Part shown: piece by piece, positions 1 through 9,100 of the stretch | Numbering within the stretch: position 1 is the first letter of the stretch | Layout of the letters: each line of letters starts with the position of its first letter | From: a bacterium | Lineage (GTDB): Bacteria; Planctomycetota; Planctomycetia; Pirellulales; Pirellulaceae | Direction: 5' to 3' | DNA: 21,089 nt | NCBI GenBank assembly: GCA_030432015.1 | Contig: JAUIHJ010000027.1 | Location: forward strand, 1-21,089 | Position numbers and translations under genes: made by a program | Notes under the pieces: generated by a model | Told to the model about the DNA's origin: nothing | The model's database searches: none | What the model saw: only the letters and a program-made list of their open reading frames with translations

Positions 1-96
1 TGGTAGGGTGCGTTTCCTGTTAACTGGCTGCGGCCTTGATCCATGCGGTTTCTTGCTCGTCCCTGTGGGCGCCATGGCAAGACGTCGGGAGTTCAC
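1..96 (-). CDS. Possible 5' end of an unidentified gene, cut by window edge
   Basis: On the minus strand a reading frame is open without a stop from a GTG at 96 (or an in-frame ATG at 75) to the window edge, 32 codons. A purine-rich GAGGTG lies just 5' of the GTG. It is 22 bases downstream of the N-formylglutamate amidohydrolase-like gene on the same strand, so a co-transcribed partner would be natural. The visible peptide is basic and low in complexity and gives no family signature. An open frame this short can arise by chance in GC-rich DNA, so this is a weak call. Confidence 0.25.
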   Translation of the reverse strand, partial: MNSRRLAMAPTGTSKKPHGSRPQPVNRKRTLP

Positions 97-118
97 GCGC
101 ACCTCAAGACCGATCTGC

Positions 119-901
119 TTAGAGCTTCTGCATGGCACTCAACACGGCAGGTGCCGTCGAATTGAGCGCCGCGCCAATCGCCTCCACCGCGCTGCTGTCT
201 GGCGTGCCGCTCCACTCGTCCATAAAGAACTTCTTGAATTCGATCGCCACGGCAATGCCCGTGTCCGGAAAAGTTTCGTGGATCCATCGGGGCCAATTGC
301 CGCCCTGAAATTTCACGTTCTCTCTGACATCCAACGGGCCACCGGGAAAATCAAACGATCGCAACGCATCCAGGAACGCGTCGACGACCGGTGCCCATCG
401 TTGGCGGTCCATGGTGCCGGTGCCAATGTTGACTTGAGGGTTTCCCACGGGATCGGCCACCGGACCGTCCGGGCCACCGCGACGGTGATTGTAGGTGTGT
501 AGATCGAACACGAAAAAGTGGCCGTGCTGCTCGGCGATTTCGCCAAGCAACTGGCGCATCGCGTCGTAGAAGGCGTCGTATTCGGACAGCGATCGATCGA
601 ACATTTCCGAGGGCGGATCATCCTTCCAGACCGTCAACCCCCAGGCATCGTCTGGCGCACGATAGACGGCCTTGTCGCGTGGTCGATTCAAGTCGACCTC
701 GAACCGAGATCGTGTCCCCACGACACGGATCGGCGCGACAGCCGTCCATTGGCCGGTAAACGGATCCTCCTCGCGCAGCCGCGCCAAATCGTCCAGGGCA
801 AAGTGCCGCGTCACTTCGTCACGCGCGCCATGGCCATCGTGCACAGCGGTCGCAACGAGCGGTCCGACTCCTGCATCCAAGCGCCAGATTTGATCCGTCA
901 T
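119..901 (-). CDS. N-formylglutamate amidohydrolase family protein
   Basis: A 260-residue protein of the N-formylglutamate amidohydrolase (FGase) family. Characterised members are metal-dependent hydrolases that release formate and glutamate in histidine degradation; distant members act on other N-acyl or peptide substrates. Visible signatures in order are HDGH (residues 21-24, candidate metal ligands), RFEVDLNRPRDKAVY (66-80), FDLHTYNHRR (132-141), GGNWPRWIHE (200-209) and IEFKKFFMDEWSG (220-232). There is no signal peptide, so it is cytoplasmic. The ATG start at 901 has a very good ribosome site, AGGAG six bases upstream. No histidine-utilisation gene (hutH, hutU, hutI) lies nearby, so the histidine pathway role is not supported by context. 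Substrate is uncertain; the family assignment is fairly firm. Confidence 0.8.
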   Translation of the reverse strand: MTDQIWRLDAGVGPLVATAVHDGHGARDEVTRHFALDDLARLREEDPFTGQWTAVAPIRVVGTRSRFEVDLNRPRDKAVYRAPDDAWGLTVWKDDPPSEMFDRSLSEYDAFYDAMRQLLGEIAEQHGHFFVFDLHTYNHRRGGPDGPVADPVGNPQVNIGTGTMDRQRWAPVVDAFLDALRSFDFPGGPLDVRENVKFQGGNWPRWIHETFPDTGIAVAIEFKKFFMDEWSGTPDSSAVEAIGAALNSTAPAVLSAMQKL

Positions 902-1025
902 GCGTTGCTCCTAAAGTCGACATGAATCCGATGCGCAGTACATTGTTGACCGCGTGCCATTGCAATGCGAGGGGGAACCAACGGCCTGCGCGTAGCGTTT
1001 CGATCGATTGATTCGCGCCGGGTCA

Positions 1026-3227
1026 TCATGAATCCAACGACATATTGTCGACGCTATCCACGAAAACCACCCGTTCTAGTTCACCCGACCATTTCTCCAT
1101 CCGTTCATAGAACTCCTGCTCGCTACCCTCTTCGGGGGCCTCGAATCCCAGCAACACCAGTGCCGCTTGTCGCGACGTCTCGCGAATCGCCTGCAGCGGT
1201 TTCTCCGAGACGATCGCGTGGGGGGTGACCGAGATGCGGGCCTCCTCGGCCAGTTCGCGTAAATGACGCTCGACTTCAGCTCGTCCAGCTTCTTTTTCGA
1301 TGACGCGCATCAGGCGAATGGTGCGATTGCGCCATTCGGGAGTGGTGGTCAGGAGATGGGCCAGTAGCAGCATCAAGGTGCCATTTTGACGCCCGCGCCA
1401 CCACACATCGATGGTGCCGCTCGGCGCCATCCAGGGGTCGGGCGATTCGTTTTGGAATCGCACCGCGATGATACTACGTTCCAGCCGCGCAATCGTTCGC
1501 AGTGTCGCTCCGAACGCGTCGGCCCGTTTGACCTCGGATGGCCAGCCGATCATGACGGTGTTGGCGCGGAGTGCGCCCAGACCTTGGCATTGCACCAGCG
1601 ACTCGATCCCGTCAGAAAGGTAGGGAGCGACGCAGACGGCCGGAAACGCCTCCAATCCTTCTTTACGTATGAATTCGTGCAGGAGCCGCTCTTGCGCGGT
1701 GCGACGTTCCAGCCGATTTTCGATTTCACCCTGAATGATCTGCCCCAGCGTCAGGATGCCATGTCCCGATGTAAACCAATGGCCGTAGACGGCCAATTGC
1801 GGCCGATCCCAGCCCGCGCCGCTGAGGGCCAAAATGATCGGCCGCCAATTCTTGGGGTGATACATCTCTTCCTCAAGCCGCAGCAGATTGCGCCGTGTTC
1901 GCTCGAAGAGCAGACCGCTGCGCAAGTCGCCCCAACGAGCGGCGACTTCCTTGTTGGTGATGTATTGGTGAAGCAACACCATTGCACCGATCGATGCCAG
2001 TGCCCACCGCCAGTCGATCAGAAACATCACTGCCAAGCAGCCGATCGCGCCGGCCAGCGACGTTGACCAGTGGCAGTAGCGGAAGCGTGGGCGATAGCTG
2101 GGATTCTTGGTAATGGCTTCGTAGAACGTCGCGAGGTTGAGCGAGCCGTAGGTGATCATGAAGAACATCGTGATCAGAGGTGCGATCGAATTCAGGTCGG
2201 CGAGAAAAATGCAAACCTGTGCGATGATGAATGTCAGGATGACGGCCCGCCGCGGTTCGTTGCCCTGACCACTGCCAGCCGCAAACGGCCGCAGCCAATG
2301 GAAGACGTTGTCACGTGCGAACGCTTGCAAGATGCGGGGGGCCCCCATCAGGCTGCCAAGCGCCGAGGACAACGTCGCCGCAAAAACACCGGCGGTGATC
2401 AGCGCTGGCCAAGCTGCGATTTCCGACACAATGAGCGAATTCGCTTGAAGCTGCTCGGGAAGACGCGAACCACCCAGCATGACCGCCATCACCAAATAGA
2501 TGACGGCCGTTACGAGCACCGCCGCCAGGGTCCCGCGTGGAATCGAGCGTGCCGGATCGCGGAGGTCGCCCGACATGTTGGCGCCGGCCATGATCCCGGT
2601 CACGGCCGGGAAGAACAAGGCGAACATGGTGAACAGACTTTCCCCGCTGGAAAAGCTGGGAGTCAAGCTCGCTTGCAACGTCGCCACGCTAAACGACTCG
2701 CTCGAACCGACCGCGATCGACACGATCGACGCCGCCAGAATCGCGAGGATGACGTACTGCAGCTTGATCGTCCAACCCGCACCAATCAACACACAGACAA
2801 ACACCGCGAGGTTCACAAGCGTCGCCACGCTGGTCATCGATACGTCCAGCGACGGAAACGTGCCAACGAACGCCTCGGCAAAGCCAATGACGTACATGGC
2901 GACCGAGATCGCCTGGGCCAGAAAGAACACCAGGCCAATCGCACCGCCAAACTCAACCCCCAGGCTCCGGCTGATAAAGTAGTAGGCGCCGCCTCCCTTG
3001 ACGCGCGTATTGGTGGCGATCGCCGACAGCGAAAGGGTCGTCAGCCCCGTGATGACTTTCGAAACCACCACAATCATCAGGGCGAACAACACACCGGCTT
3101 GCCCAACGACAACGCCGAACCGCAGAAACATGATGACGCCCAGAATCGTCAGCACGCAGGGCGTAAAGACGCCGCCGAATGTGCCGAACTTCACCTGCAT
3201 GGCGTCGCGACGCTCTCCGCTAATCAC
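1026..3227 (-). CDS. Cation-chloride cotransporter-like permease (SLC12/CCC family)
   Basis: A 733-residue membrane protein. Residues about 14-430 form a hydrophobic APC-superfamily core with roughly twelve membrane segments, starting in the FGTFGGVFTPCVLTILGVI region. The segment VKGGGAYYFISRSLG (76-90) is the signature of cation-chloride cotransporters (Na-K-Cl and K-Cl cotransporters, TC 2.A.30). The soluble C-terminal third carries the matching SLC12 signature GTIDVWWRGRQNG (604-616), followed by a helical region. Expected role is electroneutral symport of K+ and/or Na+ with Cl-, but ion choice cannot be read from sequence and amino acid transport is a possible alternative. The start is ambiguous: a GTG at 3227 has AAGGAG only three bases upstream, and the ATG at 3200 (tenth codon) has GGAGAG about twelve bases upstream. 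The gene lies 124 bases 5' of the FGase-like gene on the same strand. Confidence 0.85.
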   Translation of the reverse strand: MISGERRDAMQVKFGTFGGVFTPCVLTILGVIMFLRFGVVVGQAGVLFALMIVVVSKVITGLTTLSLSAIATNTRVKGGGAYYFISRSLGVEFGGAIGLVFFLAQAISVAMYVIGFAEAFVGTFPSLDVSMTSVATLVNLAVFVCVLIGAGWTIKLQYVILAILAASIVSIAVGSSESFSVATLQASLTPSFSSGESLFTMFALFFPAVTGIMAGANMSGDLRDPARSIPRGTLAAVLVTAVIYLVMAVMLGGSRLPEQLQANSLIVSEIAAWPALITAGVFAATLSSALGSLMGAPRILQAFARDNVFHWLRPFAAGSGQGNEPRRAVILTFIIAQVCIFLADLNSIAPLITMFFMITYGSLNLATFYEAITKNPSYRPRFRYCHWSTSLAGAIGCLAVMFLIDWRWALASIGAMVLLHQYITNKEVAARWGDLRSGLLFERTRRNLLRLEEEMYHPKNWRPIILALSGAGWDRPQLAVYGHWFTSGHGILTLGQIIQGEIENRLERRTAQERLLHEFIRKEGLEAFPAVCVAPYLSDGIESLVQCQGLGALRANTVMIGWPSEVKRADAFGATLRTIARLERSIIAVRFQNESPDPWMAPSGTIDVWWRGRQNGTLMLLLAHLLTTTPEWRNRTIRLMRVIEKEAGRAEVERHLRELAEEARISVTPHAIVSEKPLQAIRETSRQAALVLLGFEAPEEGSEQEFYERMEKWSGELERVVFVDSVDNMSLDS

Positions 3228-3271
3228 GAACTCCTTTTCGTCAAGCGCCGTTCACAACGGACGTCGGGCCC

Positions 3272-3299
3272 GGTGCGTTGAAAACAGGTGCGTTGAAAA
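3272..3299. repeat. Short tandem direct repeat, 13 bp, two copies
   Basis: GGTGCGTTGAAAA occurs at 3272-3284 and again at 3287-3299, a 15-base period. It lies in the leader of the cotransporter gene, 45-72 bases upstream of its GTG start. It could be a binding site for a dimeric regulator or a chance duplication. Confidence 0.5.
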
Positions 3300-3336
3300 G
3301 AGGCCTCCGCGCTGCCAGAAGAATGGCGACCGGCCT

Positions 3337-3370
3337 GTGGCCAACCGAGCCTGACGGCTCGTGGCCAACC
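3337..3370. repeat. Hairpin flanked by 10-bp direct repeats
   Basis: GTGGCCAACC (3337-3346) and an identical GTGGCCAACC (3361-3370) exactly flank GAGCCTGACGGCTC (3347-3360), which can fold as a five-base-pair stem with a four-base loop. There is no T-tract on either side, so it is not a standard terminator. It looks like a dispersed intergenic repeat unit or an operator-like site upstream of the cotransporter. Confidence 0.5.
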
Positions 3371-3496
3371 AGCAGCGCCACGCGTCGGGACTTATTGCGC
3401 GAAGACCCCAATATTCGTAAAGACTCGTGAGCCGTCACAGGGAACAAGGCGGTGAGACTCTTTCGATCGAAACGACTGCTTAAACACCACGTGACA

Positions 3497-3537
3497 AGAA
3501 AAAAGCGACAACCCAAGCAGAAGTGAGTTGCCGCTTT
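3497..3537 (-). terminator. Intrinsic terminator of tRNA-Leu
   Basis: Read on the minus strand, AAAGCGGCAAC (3537-3527) pairs with GTTGTCGCTTT (3512-3502) over 11 base pairs with one G-U, with a 14-base loop, and is followed by TTTTTTCTT. It begins five bases after the tRNA 3' end. This is a textbook rho-independent terminator. Confidence 0.9.
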
Positions 3538-3541
3538 GAAG

Positions 3542-3625
3542 TGCGGGCGAGAGGAGTCGAACCTCCACTCTCTTGCGAGAACAGGAACCTGAATCCTGCG
3601 CGTCTGCCAGTTCCGCCACGCCCGC
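3542..3625 (-). tRNA. tRNA-Leu (anticodon CAG)
   Basis: An 84-base type II tRNA. The acceptor stem is GCGGGCG (3625-3619) with CGCCCGC (3549-3543) and the discriminator base is A (3542). The anticodon stem is CAGGA/TCCTG around the loop TTCAGGT, giving anticodon CAG, which reads the leucine codon CUG. The T loop is TTCGACT with stem GGAGG/CCTCT (terminal G-U). A long variable arm, TCTCGCAAGAGA, is typical of leucine tRNAs. The 3' CCA is not encoded: the DNA continues with CTT, so maturation needs a CCA-adding enzyme, one of which is encoded 0.8 kb away at 4414. It has its own promoter and terminator and is therefore probably a single-gene transcript. Confidence 0.95.
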
Positions 3626-3641
3626 TTGCGTTAAGGTGCCA

Positions 3642-3670
3642 ATGATACGCGGCTTAGAGCAAGCCGACAA
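3642..3670 (-). promoter_or_regulatory. Sigma-70-type promoter of tRNA-Leu
   Basis: On the minus strand TTGTCG (-35, 3670-3665) is separated by exactly 17 bases from TATCAT (-10, 3647-3642). Transcription would start about ten bases before the tRNA 5' end at 3625. Confidence 0.75.
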
Positions 3671-3716
3671 GTGGTCTTTTCCCCAAGTCGCGGCGGCTTG
3701 GTCGCGCGGTGGGGCG

Positions 3717-4064
3717 TTAATAACGGACCAGTTGCGGATCGACTTCTACGGCCCACACGTCGATCCCGCCTGCCATGTTCTGCGCTCCGGAAAAGCCCTG
3801 TTGCCGGAGCCACTGGGTGACCTGGTGGCTACGTCCGCCGTGGTGGCAATAAACGACGATTCTCTGGTCCACATACTCCCGCAATTCCTCGACACGAACC
3901 ATCATTTCGGACATCGGCAAGAGCCGCGAACCGTCGATTTTGACCAAGGCGTACTCGTCTGCCTCTCGACAATCCAACAACAGGAATGCGTCACCCTGAT
4001 CAAGCAGCGACTTGACAGAGTGAACATCCACTTCGCTGGGGAGGTCGTGAGGGGTCAAAGCCAT
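3717..4064 (-). CDS. Single-domain rhodanese-like protein
   Basis: A 115-residue single rhodanese domain, of GlpE/PspE size. Such proteins transfer sulfane sulfur, for example from thiosulfate to a thiol acceptor, through a cysteine persulfide. DCREADEY (31-38) is the conserved strand and acidic motif, and the active-site loop is CHHGGRS with Cys73 as nucleophile and Arg78, matching the CxxGxR pattern. There is no signal peptide, so it is cytoplasmic. I chose the ATG at 4064 because the protein aligns with single-domain rhodaneses from there. A TTG at 4112 would add 16 unlikely residues, and neither start has a good ribosome site. It is followed on the same strand by tRNA-Leu and is divergent from cca. 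Physiological acceptor unknown. Confidence 0.85.
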   Translation of the reverse strand: MALTPHDLPSEVDVHSVKSLLDQGDAFLLLDCREADEYALVKIDGSRLLPMSEMMVRVEELREYVDQRIVVYCHHGGRSHQVTQWLRQQGFSGAQNMAGGIDVWAVEVDPQLVRY

Positions 4065-4413
4065 AAGGATTTCGATCGATGGTGGGAGCCACAATTCAGT
4101 GTCGTTCAGCAAGCCCTAACACGCGTCGCTGACGCAACAGTAGTGGCCCCTGACCGATTTGTCCAGGTGGTCAGCCTGGCATGATTCCATCCATCCGGCC
4201 GGGTGCCGGGGCCGGCGGCGTGACGATTCGCACACCCTCCCGGCCGGCAGGCGTTGGCCGGTGACCGGAGGGGGAGCCGCCAGACTTGATTTCTTGTCAA
4301 TCGAAAGACCTGGCCAGATTCATGGTATTCTGTCGACCGATCGCGGCGCAACATCCGTGGCCAGCCACCCAACACTCGCCCCCCTTGTAAACTCCGCCCA
4401 GAATGCGATTCCC
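4065..4413. other. Intergenic region between divergent rhodanese and cca genes
   Basis: About 350 bases without a convincing gene. It holds a long perfect inverted repeat, CCGGCCGGG (4195-4203) with CCCGGCCGG (4239-4247) and a 35-base GC-rich loop, and a smaller one, CCAGG/CCTGG, around 4163-4180. A candidate cca promoter element lies at 4323-4331. The reading frame of cca stays open upstream to 4159, but that extension is basic and low in complexity and is not needed for the family. Confidence 0.6.
4323..4331 (+). promoter_or_regulatory. Candidate extended -10 promoter for cca
   Basis: TGGTATTCT fits the extended -10 pattern TGn-TATNNT. A TTGTCA lies at 4294-4299, but its 26-base spacing is too long for a normal -35. 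Transcription would start near 4338, giving a leader of about 75 bases to the GTG at 4414. Confidence 0.3.
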
Positions 4414-5757
4414 GTGAATGTTCCCGATCAGAGCCGCCAATTCGCAATCTCCGTCGTGCAAAAACTTCGCGATGCCGGCTACCAAGCGCTGTGGGCCGGT
4501 GGTTGCGTGCGCGATCAGCGTCTGGGGCTGATCCCCAAAGACTACGATGTCGCGACAACGGCCACGCCGGAACAGATACGCGCCGTGTTCGGGCGCCGTC
4601 AAACCTTGGAGATCGGTGTCGCATTTGGCGTGATCACGGTCTTGGGCGGCCCGGAGAACGGCCAGGTTGAGGTCGCCACGTTCCGGCGTGACGCTGGGTA
4701 CTCCGACGGCCGGCACCCAGACCAGGTCACCTTTAGTTCTCCGGAAGAAGACGCCCAGCGGCGCGACTTCACCATCAATGGACTGTTCCACGACCCGCTC
4801 ACCGGGCAAGACATCGACTACGTCAACGGCGGCGAGGACCTGCGCCGCAAAGTGATTCGCGCGATTGGCAGTCCGCACGACCGCGTTGCCGAAGACAAAC
4901 TTCGGATGCTGCGCGCCGTGCGATTCGCGGCCACCTACGGCTTCTCGATCGAAGAAAAGACGTTTGCCGCGGTGCAGCAGCATGCCGCCGAACTGACGGT
5001 GGTCAGCGCCGAACGGATCGCAGCCGAGATGCGGCGGATGCTGGTTCATGACTCGCGTCGGACCGCCGTCGAGTTGCTCGTCGCCACTGGACTGCTCGGC
5101 GTGATTCTTCCCGAAGCGACTGCCGCGAAGGTGCCGGCCGAAACGCCTGCGACGCCTCCGGTCGGAATCTCAACGTTACGGATGCTGGACGCGCTGGTAG
5201 CACCCTCGTTCGCCGTAGCCATGGCCGTGCTGCTGCGCGAATTGATCCTCGTTCGCGTCAACGGAGCAGAGCAACGCATGGCCCAAGCCGTGACCGATCT
5301 CTGCCACCGCTGGCGGCTCTCCAACGACGAACTGGCTGGCATCACGCTCTGCTTGCAACATGAACGACTGCTCCGCGATGCGGATGCGCGGGCCTGGCCG
5401 GAAGTGCAGCGCGTACTCACCTCGAATCGAATCGAAGAACTCCTGACCTATGTCGCCGCAGTCAGCCGCGTCTTGGACGAGTTTCCTCACGGACTACAAT
5501 TCTGTCGTCAAAAACTTGCCCTGCCACCCGCGCAGTGGAATCCGGCCCCGTTGATCACCGGCGACGACCTGAAAGCCGCTGGCCTGCGTCCCGGCCCTGG
5601 TTTTCGGCGAATTTTGGACGGTGTCCGCGATGCGCAACTGCTGGGCGAAATCTCCGACCGGTCGCAAGCACTGCTGGCAGCGACCCGGTTGTCAGAGGCT
5701 TTGCGAACGTCGTCTCAAGGTCCGGATGGAGACGCATCGCCAGAATCGGGGACGTAA
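4414..5757 (+). CDS. cca: CCA tRNA nucleotidyltransferase
   Basis: A 447-residue class II nucleotidyltransferase that adds or repairs the 3' CCA of tRNAs from CTP and ATP without a template. Seen in order are WAGGCVRD (27-34, nucleotide-binding turn), KDYDVATTA (42-50, with the catalytic Asp43/Asp45 pair), VEVATFRRD (85-93), QRRDFTINGLF (115-125) and DKLRMLRAVRFA (161-172, start of the neck domain that also helps select the base), then a mostly helical body and tail. A poly(A) polymerase of the same superfamily is the alternative. Because the nearby tRNA-Leu lacks an encoded CCA, such an enzyme is required here. The GTG at 4414 is chosen because family members begin about 28 residues before the GGxVRD motif; the ribosome site is weak. 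Confidence 0.9.
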   Translation: MNVPDQSRQFAISVVQKLRDAGYQALWAGGCVRDQRLGLIPKDYDVATTATPEQIRAVFGRRQTLEIGVAFGVITVLGGPENGQVEVATFRRDAGYSDGRHPDQVTFSSPEEDAQRRDFTINGLFHDPLTGQDIDYVNGGEDLRRKVIRAIGSPHDRVAEDKLRMLRAVRFAATYGFSIEEKTFAAVQQHAAELTVVSAERIAAEMRRMLVHDSRRTAVELLVATGLLGVILPEATAAKVPAETPATPPVGISTLRMLDALVAPSFAVAMAVLLRELILVRVNGAEQRMAQAVTDLCHRWRLSNDELAGITLCLQHERLLRDADARAWPEVQRVLTSNRIEELLTYVAAVSRVLDEFPHGLQFCRQKLALPPAQWNPAPLITGDDLKAAGLRPGPGFRRILDGVRDAQLLGEISDRSQALLAATRLSEALRTSSQGPDGDASPESGT

Positions 5758-6133
5758 GCCCCTTTTCCAGGGCCTCAAGAGGTGCAGGTCAACACGCCAG
5801 TGTTAGGGGCAGCCGGTGAGTCGACGAGCGAAGGGGGGTGCGAGTTCGTCGCCGTGTGCGTTCTCGCTGACGCATTTTGGCGTCGCGTCGCCCGCAAATC
5901 GGCAGCGGGCAAACGCTGCGGATGCCAACCCCGGCGAATCCGCGACATGTCCGGTTGGCCACGAAGCCGCGGAGCCTCCCCGCACCGGTTTCCGCATCGC
6001 GAACCAACGGCCGCGCATGCTCAGGTCCGCTTCGATCTGGCTCGCAGCCCCGCGTTCCGCTAGACTCCCCGCCGCATTGGCCGTGCAATGGATCGCGCGG
6101 TCCACGGGTCGCCAGGTTGAGAGGGACGTCATT
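5758..6133. other. Intergenic region upstream of the multidomain protein gene
   Basis: A 376-base gap. The downstream frame is open back to 5816, but the translated extension is rich in Arg, Ala, Pro and Ser, lacks domain features and would bury the signal peptide that starts at 6134. I see no RNA gene, clear promoter or clear terminator. CCCCTTTTCCAGGG just after cca (5760-5773) is only a weak hairpin. Confidence 0.5.
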
Positions 6134-9100
6134 ATGCATTGGCCGCTTTTTTTCGTCAGGGGTGTGGCGTTTGGCAGTCTTATCGCCTGCCTGTGCCTAC
6201 CGTCGGTCTGCGACGTCGCCCAAGCGGAACCGCGTAGTTCCTCACCTGAGATGTCGGAGGATGCCGCTCTAACCGACGTGCAGTTCCTGGACGCCTCATT
6301 TGGGTGGGCGGTCGGTGATCGCGGGGCGATCTGGAAGACCGAAGATGGCGGACGACATTGGTTACTGACGGACTCACCGGTCAACGCCCGCTTGGAAAGT
6401 GTGCACTTCATTGACACCACCCACGGCTGGGCGGTCGGCGGATGGATTCACCCGTTGACCCACAGGACGTCGGCTGTCGTCTTGTACACGGATAATGGCG
6501 GACGGCGTTGGCGGCGCATGGATGTGTTGACGCTGCCCGGACTGCGCCACGTGACGTTCTTTGACCAGCGGAATGGATGGGCGGTCGGAAATTCGTCGGC
6601 CATGTATCCTTCGGGAATTTTTCGCACACGGGACGGCGGTCGCAGTTGGACGGCGGTTCCGGCCGATCGATCGGGACATTGGCTCGGCGCACATTTTTTT
6701 GACGATCGTCAAGGTGTGGTCGTTGGTCGTGACAGTGCAGTCGCCGGTGTGACCGCCGGCATGGTTCAGCCCCTCCAGCGACCCGAGGTCGACTGGAAGC
6801 CACTTCGTAAGCTGACCTTCGCGATGAACGTTGGTTGGGCGGTCGGTGACGGCGGCCGCGTGTGGCGGAGTGGCGATCATGGTGCCACTTGGCAGCCGGT
6901 TTCGCTGCCGGAGGGCGTCGCCGAACACTTTGACTTTCATGCAGTCGCAGCGGCCGCAGGGCATGTTTGGATTGCCGGCGGACCGGGTACCCGCGTGCTT
7001 CACTCGGCCGATGCCGGCCAGACCTGGGAACTCTTCAATACCGATCAACGCCTGCCGCTGGCTGCGCTGTCCTTCATTGATGCGCAACACGGGTGGGCGG
7101 TGGGGGCCATGGGGACGCGACTCGCGACCCGCGATGGCGGCCGCACCTGGAATCCGCAATGCGAATACGGCGGCGTCCGCCGCGCCGCACTGCTCACCGT
7201 GATCAGCGAGCCTGAACGACTTCCCCTCGAATTACTTGCGAGGCTGAGTGGCGACGAGGGCTATCTGGCCGCCGTCGAGATTCTGAGCCGACGCGATATC
7301 GAGACTCCCGAGCAAAAAGAATCGTCGGCCGAGCAGCGCACTCAGGCGGCGGTGTCCGAGCTTGGGGGCAGCCATAGCGGAACCGCCTGGCAATTTCCTC
7401 TCCGCCAGCCGGGCCTGCACATGCCGATCGAGGCCATTATTGGCGGCTGGAATATCGTCAACGACGATCAAGCCATCGCCAGAATGGAAGAACTGGTCGC
7501 ACGCAAGATCCGGCAATGGCAACCGTCGGTCATCGTCACCGAAAATGCCAGCCCGGATGGGCAGGATCCGCTGGCCCATGTTATCAATCAAATCGTACTG
7601 GCCGCCGTCCGTCGTGCCGCAGATCCGGCTGCATTTCCCGAACAGCAGATGGTGACGCAGTTGAGCCCCTGGAAGGTGAAGAAGGTTTTTGGCATCTTGC
7701 CTGAAGGGCAATCCGGCACGATCACCTTGCAGACATCGCGCCTGGCGACACGGCTGGGAAGTTCATTGGCCGATGCGGCCGCACAGACACGCGGCCTGGT
7801 GTTTGACGACTGGCAGATCAGTCATTCGAAACTGGATTTTCAACTGCTGATTAACGAAACGCCCAAGGAGGCTGGCACGCGAGACTTCTTTAGCGGGTTG
7901 ATGGTCGGCCCTGGCGCGGCCCGGCGCCAACTAACAACCCGCTCAAACGATGATCTGGCATCGCTGACCAAGGCTGCGCGGCGTCGTCGAACGGTTGACC
8001 AACTGTTGACACGTAATCGTGAAAATCCTTCCGAGGGCATCAGCTGGGTGGCGCAACTCGATGACCTGACCGATGGACTCGACTCAAGCGCCACCTGCAT
8101 GACGCTGTTTGAAGTGGCACAGAGCTATTTGGCAGGCGGAAACTACGATTTGGCCGCCGATGTATTGCGCACCCTGGCAACCCATCACCCGGATCACCCA
8201 CTGGCCGAGTCCGCTTTGGTATGGCTAATCAAGTACCACGCCAGCAGCGAGATGGCGGACCGTGGCCTGACCCGAGGTCGCACGGCCAAACGCGTGCAGC
8301 CCGCCCTGGCCAGAGCGATGCCGACCGGGACACAGCCACTGGTTCATCTTGACAATGCCGATCCGCACGGCCAGGCGGGTTTTCAACTGGCCAGTCGTCA
8401 AACGGGTGGGCTCGCCAGCGGAGCGCCGTCGCAACGGGCGGCCGCCGTTTTCGAGTTGGCCCAACAGATTCGGCAAACACGTCCCTCCCTGTTTGCCGAC
8501 CCGTCGATTCAATTCGCGATCGCCGCCACCCACCGTGCCAGCCGCCAGCACCGCGAGGCGAATCACCTCTTCGCCGGGCTGGCACGCAGTCATCGTGCCG
8601 ACCGTTGGTCGCAGTGTGCACGCGGGGAACTATGGCTGGCCAACGGCAAGGGTTTGCCGCCGAAGACCCTGATCGCCTGCGAACGCAGTTTGTCTCAACC
8701 CAAGCTGGATGGCGTGTTGGACGACGCCGTGTGGCAGGACAACAAGGGCGTCGCCCTGCGGAGCCGACTGGAAGACGACGAAGATTGGCCTGCAACGGTG
8801 CAGTTGGCCTATGACCACGAATACCTTTATATCGCGGCGCGGTGCCGCAAGGCGCCGGGTGTGGATTATGTCGTGGACGATCAGCCGCGTCCCCGCGACC
8901 CGGATCTCTCGCGTCACGATCGAGTCGAAATCCTGGTCGACGTCGACCGCGACTTTGCCACCTACTATCGCCTGACAATCGACCACCGTGGGTGGGCCGG
9001 CGACGCGTGCTGGGACGACCCAACCTGGAACCCGCAGTGGTTCGTTGCGGCCGATGCGACCCGCGACGAATGGATCGTCGAAGCTGCGATTTCGCTGGCA

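Noticed and set aside
2070..3281. 403-codon plus-strand frame
   Set aside because: Antisense to the cotransporter gene; His/Arg/Gln-rich with no domain and no ribosome site, an effect of GC-rich codon use.
3392..3670. 92-codon minus-strand frame containing a GVAELADAQDSG-like peptide
   Set aside because: It is a translation of tRNA-Leu; this peptide is a well-known false product of tRNA genes.
5816..6133. 106-codon N-terminal extension of the multidomain protein
   Set aside because: Would bury an obvious signal peptide; the ATG at 6134 has a good ribosome site.
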